From Bacteroidales bacterium (GTDB lineage Bacteria > Bacteroidota > Bacteroidia > Bacteroidales > VadinHA17): a DNA stretch of 5,426 nucleotides. Below, piece after piece: positions 5,070-5,426 of this stretch. Below the pieces are notes generated by a model, which was given only the letters and a program-made list of their open reading frames with translations, was not told the origin of the DNA and made no database searches. The DNA is taken from contig PMEC01000144.1 in assembly GCA_003155705.1 (NCBI GenBank), positions 1 to 5,426 of the forward strand, given 5' to 3'. Every line of letters starts with the position of its first letter. Position 1 is the stretch's first letter. A program made the position numbers and the translations under genes.

Positions 5070-5426
5070 TTACTTGAGATAGGTAAAATTCCTCCATGCA
5101 CTATATACTCCGGCTTTCCCTGTGGCTTTGGAAAATGATCTTACTCTCCATCTGCCAGGTTGTTTTCCCGGAAAAACAAGAGTATAGGAAACCAGATTGG
5201 TGGATGCGTTTGAAATTAAATGCCATTTGCCATCGCTGTATTCAACTTCGATCTCGTATTTACTTGCACCTTCAACATGTTTCCACTCAAAGATGGTTTT
5301 ACGAGGAACCATTTCAAGTTTTGCACCTTCTATCGGCGCTACGAGTTCAGGTGGAGAAATAGGATCAGGTTTTGCAACTGGCTTCTGCGTCTGGGCTTCA
5401 GCTTTAAAAACAAAATTCATCAGAAC
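5070..5426 (-). CDS. Secreted Ig/fibronectin-III-like single-domain protein, N-terminus cut by window edge
   Basis: A small exported protein with one beta-sandwich module. The frame remains open to the right edge, reading V-L before the Met at 5420. That Met is followed by NFVFKAEAQTQ, which looks like the end of a signal peptide with cleavage after AEA (residues 7-9 from that Met). The real start is therefore outside the window. After a Pro-rich linker (PVAKPDPISPPELVAPIEGA) comes an Ig-like/FnIII-like pattern: KTIFEWKHVEGASKYEIEVE (41-60), which is the W-x-x-v-x-G-A-x-x-Y core, then KWHLISN, SYTLVFPGKQPGRWRVRSF (78-96) and a last strand VYSAWRNFTY (105-114). The S-x-W-r-x-F ending is typical of these modules. 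No catalytic or lipobox residues are visible in the part present. Likely periplasmic or surface-exposed, binding role unknown. Two hairpins follow the stop, so it is probably not co-transcribed with doxX. Confidence 0.75.
   Translation of the reverse strand, partial: VLMNFVFKAEAQTQKPVAKPDPISPPELVAPIEGAKLEMVPRKTIFEWKHVEGASKYEIEVEYSDGKWHLISNASTNLVSYTLVFPGKQPGRWRVRSFSKATGKAGVYSAWRNFTYLK

Noticed and set aside
5096..5362. Plus-strand open frame of 88 codons
   Set aside because: It is antisense to the Ig-like module gene, whose W/Y/W core pattern is strong.

Overview
The window looks like a chromosomal piece of a Bacteroidota (Bacteroidetes) genome. The evidence is AT-rich DNA, mostly weak or absent Shine-Dalgarno sequences, a DUF5009/NagX-type acyltransferase, an ECF sigma factor followed by small membrane proteins of a type I associate with this phylum, and a candidate promoter close to the Bacteroidota TTTG / TAnnTTTG consensus. 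No mobile element, CRISPR array, tRNA or rRNA was seen.

Layout. One gene lies on the plus strand at the left edge (1-1088): a multi-pass inner-membrane acyltransferase of the HGSNAT/NagX group, whose start codon is probably cut by the window edge. Everything else is on the minus strand, convergent with it. Reading in the direction of transcription from the right edge: (1) a secreted protein with one Ig/fibronectin-III-like module, cut at its N-terminus by the window edge (5070-5426) and followed by two hairpins that look like a terminator; (2) a two-gene operon of a DoxX-family membrane protein (4377-4829) and an outer-membrane beta-barrel 'transporter' protein (3630-4373), three bases apart; (3) an SdpR-type ArsR autorepressor (3195-3470) overlapping an SdpI-type membrane protein (2552-3211), with a perfect 10-bp-arm palindrome over its candidate promoter; (4) an ECF sigma factor (1885-2442) followed closely by two uncharacterised small membrane proteins (1447-1866 and 1193-1435), ending in a candidate terminator stem that contains the last stop codon.

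How they may work together. Three minus-strand blocks are compact transcription units, each pairing cell-envelope proteins with each other or with a regulator. The SdpR/SdpI pair has the architecture of the Bacillus subtilis immunity operon, but no SdpC-like toxin is in view. The sigma factor unit has no recognisable zinc-binding anti-sigma gene; its two membrane proteins occupy that place and are the least explained part of the window. DoxX and the beta-barrel are probably co-translated, which suggests an inner/outer membrane partnership of unknown purpose.

All family assignments come from reading the protein sequences by eye; no database search was run. No gene-free stretch longer than 300 bases exists. 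The largest gap, 4830-5069, holds the two hairpins and a weak candidate promoter.
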